64,000 nt of DNA, from positions 62,001 through 126,000 of the forward strand of contig NZ_NPML01000027.1 in the NCBI RefSeq assembly GCF_002252565.1, read 5' to 3'. The notes beneath the pieces are model-generated. The model was not told the DNA's origin and ran no database searches. It saw only the letters and a list, made by a program, of their open reading frames with translations. Shown here piece after piece: positions 39,301-46,396 of this stretch. Made by a program: the position numbers and the translations under genes. The stretch's first letter is position 1. Every line of letters begins with the position of its first letter. The stretch is from Petroclostridium xylanilyticum (GTDB lineage Bacteria > Bacillota > Clostridia > SK-Y3).

Positions 39301-39434
39301 AAACGACAGGTACAGCTATTGATAAAATTATGCCGCCTGTCTCGCGCTTTGGCGGTGGAAACAGAGCCGCAAGAAAACAGAACATAATTGAAAAGCTTCT
39401 CAATTTTTTTGAAAAATATTTTGGTTTGGTATAA
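36330..39434 (+). CDS. hsdR: Type I restriction endonuclease motor/nuclease subunit
   Basis: 1034 residues, a normal length. The N-terminal nuclease core is visible as YDVTILVNG followed by VHVELKRRG. The SF2 translocase has Walker A TTGSGKTLT (about 325), DEAD-box variant DECH (about 432) and motif III FTGTP. The C-terminal helices bind the MTase. It translocates and cuts unmethylated DNA. All three genes are intact and coupled, so the system looks functional. Confidence 0.92.
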   Translation: MSTYNIVASTEEATVVAEYKAEYKVRSDKYQSEADLEREFIHLLTTQGYEYLAVHNEAALVANLRRQLELLNDFTFTDGEWNRFFTECIANTNEGIVEKTRKIQDDHVQILKRDDGTTKNIYLLDKKNIHNNRLQVINQYEEPGGKHETRYDVTILVNGLPLVHVELKRRGVAIREAFNQIKRYQRDSFWASSGLFEYVQIFVISNGTHTKYYSNTTRNAHIKEQSASERRRSKKTSNSFEFTSFWADANNKIIPDLVDFTKTFFAKHTLLNILTKYCVFTSEELLLVMRPYQIAATERILSRIAISTNYKKMGTTAAGGYIWHTTGSGKTLTSFKTAQLASALPYIDKVLFVVDRKDLDYQTMKEYDRFEKGAANGNTSTRVLQRQLEDRDEKGNPHEYRIIVTTIQKLDRFIRQNKQHDIYKKHVVLIFDECHRSQFGDMHQAITKNFKNYHIFGFTGTPIFAVNAPSGGNPLLRTTEQAFGERLHTYTIVDAINDGNVLPFRIDFINTIKKPDYIDDKKVYAIDTEKALADPLRISEIVAYVLEHFDQKTKRSNFYTFTAKWEEADRQNPRTLIEKRETRRVAGFNSIFAAASIPIAIRYYAEFKKQIAQKNKNLIIATIFSFSANEDEPDGLLPDEDFNMDNLDQSSRDFLEAAIKDYNATFNTNFDTSAEKFQNYYKDISLRMKNREIDLLIVVNMFLTGFDATTLNTLWVDKNLRQHGLIQAFSRTNRILNSVKTFGNIVCFRDLKEETDKAIALFGNKDAGGIVLLKTYEEYYNGYDENGEHKPGYKELIARLTAEYPLGKAILGEKAQKDFIRLFGAILRVRNILTSFDDFEGNEILSERDFQDYQSTYIDLYQDFRKGADGDKETINDDIVFEIELIRQIEVNIDYILMLVEKYRNSNCKDKSILTTIDKAINSSIQLRSKKELIEHFIEQVNVSTKVDEDWRKFLNERKEADISAIIEEEKLKPEETRRFIDNAFRDGILKTTGTAIDKIMPPVSRFGGGNRAARKQNIIEKLLNFFEKYFGLV

Positions 39435-39498
39435 GCCCGTATCTGCCTGCATTTGAATACATGGTATATAAAGTCAGTATTTTTGCTGTAAGCCGAAA

Positions 39499-39545
39499 GC
39501 CGGTGATAATATGAGTCAGACTTGCTCAATCACCGGCGTTTATGT
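39499..39545 (+). terminator. Terminator after hsdR
   Basis: GCCGGTGAT (39499-39507) pairs with ATCACCGGC (39529-39537), with an inner TGAG/CTCA, followed by GTTTATGTTT. Confidence 0.65.
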
Positions 39546-39864
39546 TTCTTATTATGGTGTTTGTGCTTATAGCGTTTCATAAAATTAAACACCAAACAAA
39601 CACTATTTACTGGGAATAACATGATGAAAGCCGCATAAAATGGGCATTTTTAGGATGTCGGTGTTTATGCTTTTAAGGAAAACATAAAGGATATAATACG
39701 TAAGCAACTTGAAAGGGTTCCTTGAAGAGAGAAGTAGGATGTATAAATTCTCTTCTGGATAGGAATATTGAAATGCTCGAACCAAAAAGTAGATGGCTTA
39801 AGATTAAACGTATGTAATAGAGACTATTTTGGTCAGTAAAATTGGAGCACCTTACCAAACAAGC
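39546..39864. other. Gene-free stretch between hsdR and the ImmA-like gene
   Basis: AT-rich, with no supportable gene, repeat or RNA. It is probably the junction between the R-M cargo and the ICE backbone. Confidence 0.4.
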
Positions 39865-39906
39865 AAAAACACCCCGCGCATCTTAAAATATATGATGTTC
39901 GGGGTG
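39865..39906 (-). terminator. Terminator of the immR-immA-like operon
   Basis: On the minus strand CACCCCG and CGGGGTG (39870-39876/39900-39906) with an inner CATC/GATG form the stem, followed by TTTTTGC. Confidence 0.7.
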
Positions 39907-40416
39907 CTACTTTTTCAGGAAATCTCCTGTCGCATTTAATGGAGCTTCAAGCCTGTAGCCTCTGTTTTTCAATATCTGAAATTTGAAATCCATTAATTCC
40001 GGTGGTACATAAAGTTCCCTTGCGGCCCTGAAAAAATTCATATCTGCGTCATTTATCAGTTTTATAACCTCATCATCAGGCAAGAGAATTTCAGCAGCGA
40101 AAACATTTGCTTCCCTTTCCGGCTTTGATGACATATCATAGCTGATAAGCTCCTGGGCCTGGGGATTCATTTTGGCCAAATGCCTGTGGAAGCGGTCATG
40201 GCCAATTTCATGAGCGCATACCAATCGTCTGGCAGGACTGTCCAATTCATTGTTAATGCAGATATATCGGCTCCGCCTTGTGTATATGTAAATCCCTTTA
40301 AGCTTGCCGAGCGGTCTGTAGAGAACATTAATATTAAGACAATCGGCAATCTCAAAAGGGTTTCGGGTTTTATGCTTTTGGATCAACCTCTCGGCTTCTC
40401 TTAAAATAAATTCCAT
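39907..40416 (-). CDS. ImmA/IrrE-family metallo-endopeptidase
   Basis: 169 residues from ATG 40416 (GGGGTGA upstream); the longer frame to 40506 overlaps the regulator gene and lacks a site. The zinc motif HEIGHDRFH (about 88-96) and downstream EREANVFAAEILLP with the third ligand are intact. In ICEBs1, ImmA cleaves the repressor ImmR to switch on excision. The adjacent repressor gene supports the same role here. The HTH neighbour ends 17 bases before its start. Confidence 0.82.
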   Translation of the reverse strand: MEFILREAERLIQKHKTRNPFEIADCLNINVLYRPLGKLKGIYIYTRRSRYICINNELDSPARRLVCAHEIGHDRFHRHLAKMNPQAQELISYDMSSKPEREANVFAAEILLPDDEVIKLINDADMNFFRAARELYVPPELMDFKFQILKNRGYRLEAPLNATGDFLKK

Positions 40417-40432
40417 ACTTTTCACCCCGCAG

Positions 40433-40882
40433 CTAATCAGTTGGCGGATTTTTGCTGCCTTTATTTTTACGAACACCATACTTTTTGGCTTTTTTCTTCG
40501 AGTCAAAGTATATTTCGGTTAATACCTCAAAAAGCGCATCTTTATCTTCTTCTGATAATTCTCCACCGGCAAATAAACATTTTGTAGTTTCAATGAATTT
40601 TTTTGCTTCGCTTTTTCCCCTCAACTTATCTTCTGCTTTTGCTTCCTCTAAAAATATTTCTTCCTTAGTCATTGCAATGCTTTCGCTATCGTCTGTGAGG
40701 AAATCTGAAGATACGTTAAAGAAACCGGCGATTTTATCAATTAGTCCTGCCTCCCGCGGAAAACGCTCACCGTTTTCATAATAGACCAAAGCCCGCCTTG
40801 TAATCCCGAGCTGCTCTGCAAAATCCTTCTGGGAAATGCCTGCCCTTTTACGTAATAATCTAATTTTATCGCCAAACTGCAT
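40433..40882 (-). CDS. XRE-family repressor (ImmR-like) of the ICE
   Basis: 149 residues from ATG 40882 (GGAGGTG 9 bases before), beginning MQFGDKIRLLRKRAGISQKD. One helix-turn-helix (SQKDFAEQLGITRRALVYYE) is followed by a helical C-terminal region of the type cleaved by ImmA proteases, with a Lys-rich end. It is divergent from the gene at 41032 and faces two matching operators between them. Confidence 0.82.
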   Translation of the reverse strand: MQFGDKIRLLRKRAGISQKDFAEQLGITRRALVYYENGERFPREAGLIDKIAGFFNVSSDFLTDDSESIAMTKEEIFLEEAKAEDKLRGKSEAKKFIETTKCLFAGGELSEEDKDALFEVLTEIYFDSKKKAKKYGVRKNKGSKNPPTD

Positions 40883-40916
40883 TTGATAAAACACCTCCGG
40901 TAATATTTTGGTTATA

Positions 40917-40993
40917 TTGTTCACAAATTATGCATTTAGGGAACAAATTTATTGACAAAAATATTGTTCACATATTATAATACAAGAGAACAA
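40917..40993 (+). promoter_or_regulatory. Divergent ICE control region with two TTGTTC-N18-GAACAA operators
   Basis: TTGTTC 40917-40922 with GAACAA 40941-40946, and TTGTTC 40964-40969 with GAACAA 40988-40993, have identical 18-base spacing. The rightward promoter TTGACA (40952-40957), 18-bp spacer, TATAAT (40976-40981) lies under the second site. This is the classic layout for repression of ICE genes by the ImmR-like protein. Confidence 0.8.
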
Positions 40994-41031
40994 AAAATAT
41001 GTCAATGATTTTGAAAAAGAGGTGAAAACAG

Positions 41032-41577
41032 ATGAGTACTGAAAAAATGGCGTTAGTTGTGTTGAAACGAGGATTAGCTTCCATGCGCATTGATGAAGAG
41101 AGGGTATATCATAAAACAAAATTGTTGCTGAAAATATACCGGGATGTGGTTTGGTGTATTGAAGACAGGGTATGCGAGATTGAAGCAGAGTATTATGCCA
41201 TGGGAGGCAATCGTCTGGCTGAAGCCTTGGATTACCTGGATGATTATGACCCCAATATTAATAAGAAAGACCTTGAAGAAAAGCTGTGCTCATTATTGAA
41301 AAGCAAGTGGCTTATTGAAATTGTGGACAAGGCATTGTTAAAAATAAAGAATTATCCTGATTATGGGGATTTGTATTTCAATATCCTTTACAAGCAGTAC
41401 ATTGTAAAATACAGGTATTCGGAAAAGGAAATTATTGAATCTCTCAATTGTGAGAGGACAACCTTTTATAAAAGAAAAAAGGAAGCTATAAATTTAATGG
41501 GCCTTGCCATATGGGGATATGTGATACCTGCTCTAAGGGATATATGGCAAACGGAATGTGAACTAAATACCAACTGA
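41032..41577 (+). CDS. Sigma/ArpU-like phage-type regulator
   Basis: 181 mostly helical residues. The C-terminal part (YFNILYKQYIVKYRYSEKEI, then LNCERTTFYKRKKEAINLMG) resembles the region 4-like HTH of phage late regulators and DUF1492-type proteins. First gene behind the repressed promoter, so probably an activator of later ICE steps. Inference from fold pattern and position. Confidence 0.55.
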   Translation: MSTEKMALVVLKRGLASMRIDEERVYHKTKLLLKIYRDVVWCIEDRVCEIEAEYYAMGGNRLAEALDYLDDYDPNINKKDLEEKLCSLLKSKWLIEIVDKALLKIKNYPDYGDLYFNILYKQYIVKYRYSEKEIIESLNCERTTFYKRKKEAINLMGLAIWGYVIPALRDIWQTECELNTN

Positions 41578-41663
41578 TAAAGGACAAAATACCTACATAA
41601 CAAGTACTGAATACGAACTGCCAGGGTGTTACGATAATTATGATGGGTAACTGCATACTTTAA

Positions 41664-41707
41664 AACCCTTGATTCAGGCTTATACAGCCCTGAGTCGAGG
41701 GTTTTTT
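41664..41707 (+). terminator. Terminator after the ArpU-like gene
   Basis: AACCCTTGATTCAGG pairs with CCTGAGTCGAGGGTT (two wobbles), followed by a seven-T run. Confidence 0.7.
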
Positions 41708-41739
41708 TATGCCCCGAAACCCGTCCTAAATTGCACATA

Positions 41740-41790
41740 GGCAGCAAAAAAAGGGTCGTACGGAAAACCGTGCGGCCCTTTTTTGCTGCC
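41740..41790. terminator. Bidirectional long-stem terminator
   Basis: About 23 pairs from GGCAGC to GCTGCC around an AAAA loop, with A7 in one arm and T6 in the other, so it can act on both strands. It separates the regulatory and recombination modules of the ICE. Confidence 0.75.
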
Positions 41791-41897
41791 GGAAAGGGGA
41801 CATCCGTGAAGCGTTTGTTTTGGTACTACATCCGGTATCCTTGATTTCCTCTGTTTTGCTAAGGCCCGCAAACAAAGCAAAACGGAGGGAAGGAAAG

Positions 41898-42530
41898 ATG
41901 AAAGAATACAAAATAAGAGTGAAAAATGAAATTGTTACTGTAAGCAAAGAAATATATACTGCCTATTACAAGATGAGAAGACGTGAAAGGTACATAGAGG
42001 AAATCAGCATAAAGAACAATCTTTCTTATGACCAGCTAGTCGAGCTGGACTATCCTATCGAGCAGAAAATGTGTGATCCGCAACTTCTTGTTGAAGACGT
42101 TATTATTGAAAAAATCATGCTTGAGAAATTGATGCTGGCGCTTGAAGAATTGACAGATTGCGAGCGGTTAATAATTAACGAACTGTTCTTTAATGGCAAA
42201 AGCGAAAGAGAGCTTGCAGATTCAATGAAGCTCCCAAGAACAACTTTGCAGTCTCGCAAAAACAGCATTATCAGCAAACTTAAAAAAAAAAAATCATTGA
42301 AAAATAAAAATTTGTTTCGTCCACCCCTTCATTTTTTCGGCTTAAAAAGTGAAGGGGTATTTTTTATCCCTTATTGCTCTTTGAAAAATTACCGGCAAAG
42401 GCTCGCTTGCGAGTCTCATAACCGGTCCCATATCCAGCGGCTCAAATACGTTAGCCGTTCAGCCGGAAACGGAAAGCGACATTGGCAAGCACGCGTAGAC
42501 TGCCTGCGGATCGGTCAAGCCTATCCGTAA
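41898..42530 (+). CDS. Sigma-70-like ICE regulator, reading through an A12 tract
   Basis: From ATG 41898 (GGAGGGAAGGAAAG upstream). Residues 1-130 look like a short ECF-like sigma factor (ALEELTDCERLIINELFFNG, then KSERELADSMKLPRTTLQSR). At A12 (42282-42293) the written frame runs on into 75 junk-like residues; one extra A gives LKKKKIIEK and a stop at 42305-42307, the natural end for this family, just before a terminator. The true product is probably about 135 residues, ending near 42307. Confidence 0.65.
   Translation: MKEYKIRVKNEIVTVSKEIYTAYYKMRRRERYIEEISIKNNLSYDQLVELDYPIEQKMCDPQLLVEDVIIEKIMLEKLMLALEELTDCERLIINELFFNGKSERELADSMKLPRTTLQSRKNSIISKLKKKKSLKNKNLFRPPLHFFGLKSEGVFFIPYCSLKNYRQRLACESHNRSHIQRLKYVSRSAGNGKRHWQARVDCLRIGQAYP
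42323..42367 (+). terminator. Terminator after the sigma-like gene
   Basis: ACCCCTTCA (42323-42331) pairs with TGAAGGGGT (42350-42358), with inner T/A pairing, followed by ATTTTTTAT. Confidence 0.75.
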
Positions 42531-42621
42531 AAACGATAGCATCAAAGGCGACGAGCGAGAAATGCCTGGCCATAAAACAGTCTGTGGTGGACTGTATCGC
42601 GTTGACCTGAACGGCCTATAA
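42385..42621 (+). pseudogene. Small ICE open frame with one internal stop
   Basis: The frame is open from 42385 and reads LITGPISSGSNTLAVQPETE, SDIGKHA, then TAG at 42496-42498, then TACGSVKPIRKNDSIKGDER and on to TAA at 42619. No ATG start is evident. The clean continuation on both sides of one stop suggests a recently broken coding sequence. A conserved untranslated RNA leader is the alternative. Family not recognised. Confidence 0.4.
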
Positions 42622-42732
42622 TGATACTCCCGCATAGTCGAGGTTAGGTCCCAGAGTGCGGCCCGGAGGTTCTCGGGGAGGTGGAATTCCTGTGATGCCT
42701 GCTGACCACAGGCAGTTTGAGCTGTTGCCCCG

Positions 42733-42849
42733 GTGCTTGGGAAGCAGCGGCAAATAGAGCACAGGATGAAGAATGATAACAAGCTTAACCGCTTTGATAT
42801 CAGAAACTATGCAGCGGAACTCAAATCCGCTGCATCCTTGTGGTATTAA
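42733..42849 (+). CDS. Small peptide upstream of the recombinase cassette
   Basis: A short frame with GTG 42733 or ATG 42766 as possible start, ending FDIRNYAAELKSAASLWY. Peptides of this pattern precede the SHOCT-type gene in clostridial recombinase cassettes, as far as I recall. The ribosome site is weak. Confidence 0.4.
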   Translation: MLGKQRQIEHRMKNDNKLNRFDIRNYAAELKSAASLWY

Positions 42850-42875
42850 AGCAAAATGTAAAGGGGGATAAAACC

Positions 42876-43031
42876 ATGTCGCAAACTCAAATAACCAATG
42901 AAATCAAGTACAAAATGGCGCTTTCGCTGCTGAATAGCATGCTTGAAAAAGGCCTTATTACTCTTTCTGAATTGAAAGAAATTGACAGATTAAATCGGAA
43001 TTCATTCACTCCATCCCTGGCGGAGGTATAG
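42876..43031 (+). CDS. SHOCT-like small protein of the recombinase cassette
   Basis: 51 residues, ribosome site AAAGGGGG. The core ALSLLNSMLEKGLITLSELK is a SHOCT-type helical hairpin, a short oligomerisation motif. It sits directly before the three recombinase genes and may act as a directionality or accessory factor. Function unproved. Confidence 0.6.
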   Translation: MSQTQITNEIKYKMALSLLNSMLEKGLITLSELKEIDRLNRNSFTPSLAEV

Positions 43032-43120
43032 GTGTAAAAACACTTGATATGGCTGGATTTGTGTGGTACTGTGTGTTGCTGATAAAGCATCATGTACTGA
43101 AAAGTGAAAGGAGGAAGCGT

Positions 43121-44722
43121 ATGCCAAAAGTAAGAGTCATCAAGCCCATCCATCGTATGGAAGCAGAAGCTGAAGCTCCGAAACTGCGGGTGTGCGCATA
43201 CTGCCGGGTCAGCTCGGACCACACCGGGCAGCTGCAATCCTTTTCAGCACAGGTGGAGTACTACACCCGGCTGATAGAAAGCAACGATGCCTGGACTTTT
43301 GCGGGAATTTATGCAGACGAAGGCATCAGCGGCACCGGCAAAGACAAGCGTGACGAGTTTCTAAGGCTGATTGCCGACTGTGAAGCCAAAAAGGTGGACA
43401 TGGTCATCACCAAGTCCATATCCAGATTTGCAAGAAACACCGCCGACTGCATTGAGACGGTGAGAAAGCTGAAAGCGCTAGGGATTGCCGTTTTTTTTGA
43501 GAAAGAAAACATCAACATCATGTCCGCTGAAAGCGAGCTGCTGATGACGGTTTTAAGCTCCATTGCCCAGGAGGAATCCATTTCTACATCCAAAAACAAC
43601 CGGTGGGCGATACAAAAAAGGTTCATGAAAGGCGAATGGAAGCCTTCCTACCTTCCCTACGGCTATATGAAGGGTAAGGACGGAGGAATCGTCATCAATG
43701 AAGAAGAAGCCGCTATTGTAAAAAGGATTTATACTGACTACCTGAACGGGAAAGGAACGTACGTCATCGCAAAAGAGCTCACGGAAGAAGGAGTTCCAAC
43801 AAGAAAAGGGGCGGAAGCCTGGGGAGAAAATGTGGTGAAGGAAATCCTGACCAATGAAAAATACTACGGCGACATGCTCCTTCAGAAGACCTTTACCACC
43901 GACACATTGCCCTTTCAGCGGAAGCGGAACCGGGGACAGAAACAATGCTACTGCATCGCCAACGACCATGAACCCATTATTCCAAAAGAGCAAGCTAAAC
44001 GGGTCAGGGAAATCATGGAGCAGCGAAAAATTGAAAAAGCCATGGTGGATACCGACACCCGGAAATACAACCAACGGTACCCCTTCAGCAGCAAAATCCA
44101 ATGCGGTGAATGCGGGAGTAATTTTAAAAGGCAAATCATATTCAAAGGCAAACCTTATGAAACAGTGCAGTGGTGCTGCACGAGGCATATCAGAAACCGG
44201 ATGGAATGCAGCATGACAGCTGTCAAGGACAATCACATCAAAGCTGCGTTCATCAATCTATATAACAAGCTAAAAAGCAATTATGACAAAATATTAACCC
44301 CACTGGCCGAGGATTTGAAAAAGCTTCACTGCGGCAGGGAGTATGAATCCCAGGTCAGGAAAATCAACAAAAAAATAACGGAACTTACGGAACAGAGTCA
44401 TGTATTAAGTAGACTGAGGTCGAAAGGATATCTTGACTCTGTTCTTTTTATTGAGCAAAGCAACCTGATCACCAAGCAGCTCTGCGAAGCCAAAAAGCAG
44501 CGAAGCAAGCTGTTTGAACACAGCGGATTTAATGACGAGGCCGCCAGGACGGAGGAACTGATTGCTTTCCTCAAAAAGCAGGATGACTTTATGGAGAGCT
44601 TTGATGAAAGCATATTTTCGCTGATGGTAGAAAAGATCATCGTAAGATCCAAACTTGAAATCGCCTTCCGCCTGATCAACGGACTGGAGCTTCCGGAAAT
44701 CATCGGAGAGGAAGTGGGCTAA
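43121..44722 (+). CDS. Large serine recombinase 1 of the ICE
   Basis: 533 residues from ATG 43121 (AAAGGAGGAAG upstream). Resolvase catalytic domain with the active Ser in YCRVSSD (about 30) and the YADEGISGT and SRFARNT motifs, then the recombinase domain (LPYGYMKGKDGGIV onward), a zinc ribbon (CGECGSNFKR ... CC) and a coiled coil ending in ELPEIIGEEVG. It catalyses site-specific integration or excision. It overlaps the next start region by TAAATG. Confidence 0.88.
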   Translation: MPKVRVIKPIHRMEAEAEAPKLRVCAYCRVSSDHTGQLQSFSAQVEYYTRLIESNDAWTFAGIYADEGISGTGKDKRDEFLRLIADCEAKKVDMVITKSISRFARNTADCIETVRKLKALGIAVFFEKENINIMSAESELLMTVLSSIAQEESISTSKNNRWAIQKRFMKGEWKPSYLPYGYMKGKDGGIVINEEEAAIVKRIYTDYLNGKGTYVIAKELTEEGVPTRKGAEAWGENVVKEILTNEKYYGDMLLQKTFTTDTLPFQRKRNRGQKQCYCIANDHEPIIPKEQAKRVREIMEQRKIEKAMVDTDTRKYNQRYPFSSKIQCGECGSNFKRQIIFKGKPYETVQWCCTRHIRNRMECSMTAVKDNHIKAAFINLYNKLKSNYDKILTPLAEDLKKLHCGREYESQVRKINKKITELTEQSHVLSRLRSKGYLDSVLFIEQSNLITKQLCEAKKQRSKLFEHSGFNDEAARTEELIAFLKKQDDFMESFDESIFSLMVEKIIVRSKLEIAFRLINGLELPEIIGEEVG

Positions 44723-45703
44723 ATGGCGCAAAGACATACGCCCTTCGGCTATAAAATCATAGACGGAGCCGTAGCCATCGAACCGGAAAAAGCAGACCTG
44801 ATCAGGAAAATGTTCAATGATTTTATATCGGGAATATCTTTAAACCAGATGGCAAAGGCCCTAACGGAAATGAAGGTTCTCAATGCCAACGGAAAACCCT
44901 CCTGGAATCACGGTTCCATCGGAAAAATCTTGAGCAACTGTAAATACACCGGAAGCGACTTCTATCCTGCCATTATCCCGGAGGAAGTATTCAATGCTGC
45001 TAATAGGCTCAGGGAAGAAAAGAACGCCCGGCTTGGCAGAAATGTCAATTACTTTGCCAACGGCATCTCCAGTGCTTATCCCTTCAGCGGCAGGTTGATA
45101 TGCGGGGAATGCGGGAGTATTTTCAAAAGGTACACCGAACATCATGACAGGAACAAGAAATGCAACTGGAAATGCAAACGGTATATCGTTGACAACAGAG
45201 TATGCTGCAAAAGCGGTGTGGTTGATGATAAGCAGCTTAAAGCAGGCTTTATACAAATTATCAACCGGGTAATGGAGAGTCCTGAAATGATAGAAAAGCG
45301 TCCAGCAGTTAATGCTGTGACTGAGAGTGTTGAATTAAGAAAGATAAAAATGCAAATATCCAGCGGACTCGGTCAAAACGGCCTGAAACCGTCGGAGATG
45401 GCACAGCTGCTATTCAAAAGGGCTGTAGAACAATATCGAATCTCCCAGGTGGATGACTTTGAATATAAAACCAGGAAATTGAAAGCGGTGCTTGAGAGCT
45501 TCAAGCCCATTAAAGCATTTGATGAGGCTTTATTCAAAGCAACCATCAAAAGCATTACGGTAGAAAGCACCGGGCAGCTCCGGTTTGAACTAATCAATGG
45601 AGTGGTGCTGGGCACACCATATAAACTACGGGGAAAAGGAGGAAAAACCCATGGCGATGGGACAAAGAACAGTATCGGTAATTCCGGCAAATCCGATTTA
45701 TGA
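44723..45703 (+). CDS. Recombinase 2: DNA-binding part only, no catalytic domain
   Basis: 326 residues starting directly in the recombinase domain (TPFGYKIIDGAVAIEPEKAD), then zinc ribbon (CGECGSIFKRY ... CKRYIV) and C-terminal coiled coil. The resolvase domain with the nucleophilic Ser is absent, yet the gene has a proper start and ribosome site (GGAGAGGAAG), so this looks like a designed partner, as in other clostridial multi-recombinase cassettes, not a truncation. It may bind att sites and steer the other two recombinases. Confidence 0.8.
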   Translation: MAQRHTPFGYKIIDGAVAIEPEKADLIRKMFNDFISGISLNQMAKALTEMKVLNANGKPSWNHGSIGKILSNCKYTGSDFYPAIIPEEVFNAANRLREEKNARLGRNVNYFANGISSAYPFSGRLICGECGSIFKRYTEHHDRNKKCNWKCKRYIVDNRVCCKSGVVDDKQLKAGFIQIINRVMESPEMIEKRPAVNAVTESVELRKIKMQISSGLGQNGLKPSEMAQLLFKRAVEQYRISQVDDFEYKTRKLKAVLESFKPIKAFDEALFKATIKSITVESTGQLRFELINGVVLGTPYKLRGKGGKTHGDGTKNSIGNSGKSDL

Positions 45704-45869
45704 TTTCAAGGAAAAAGCAAAGATAAAAAAGCTGAGAGTGGCTGCCTACTGCCGGGTCAGTACGGAGCTGGAGGAACAGCAGTCCAGCTACCAGGCACAG
45801 GTGGATTATTACACGATGGAAATTATGAAAAACCCAGGCTGGAAGTTTGCAGGCATCTATGCCGATGAG
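45651..45869 (+). CDS. Large serine recombinase 3, exon 1 (before group II intron)
   Basis: ATG 45651 (AAAAGGAGG upstream), overlapping the end of recombinase 2 by 53 bases. 73 codons contain the catalytic Ser in AAYCRVSTEL and end at FAGIYADE. The gene then runs into the intron at GTGCG. Joining to 48274 restores YADEGISGT exactly in frame. Confidence 0.85.
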
Positions 45870-46396
45870 GTGCGCCCAGACTAGGGCTTTGTTTAAAGTA
45901 GAATTTATGGAACTACACTGCAAGATAACGCAGTAGTCAACCTATCTTACTGCAAGGGGAAACCCGATACAGGAACATAGCATGATAGGAAAGCGACAAG
46001 TTGGCTTAGGACAAAAGCCACGACTTATGTTGCAATGACAAGTGGATATGAGGATAAGATTGTATTTATCGAATGTGAGGTCTAAGCTGCCATTGCGTAG
46101 GGTCTAAGGAAATGTCCTGATACCTTAGCTGTAACATCTATATGTACCTTCGTCGCATATAGAGTTATCAATAAATTACAGAGCAGGCACGAGAACGTGT
46201 TATAACAGACTGAAAGCATATCCGACAATCCACATTTCCAAGAAACAAAGCTAAACTGGGGATTACCTAAGCAAGTTTCACTTGTATGGTAACAGAGTTT
46301 CCATAGTAGTCCGAGATGAGTAAGGCTCATTACATGGCGAAGGGAAACAGTTAATAAATTTCAAAATTAGAAAGTTGAAAGGCAGGAGAATCCTGA

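Noticed and set aside
43553-44236. 227-codon minus-strand frame
   Set aside because: Antisense shadow of recombinase 1, lacking start signals.
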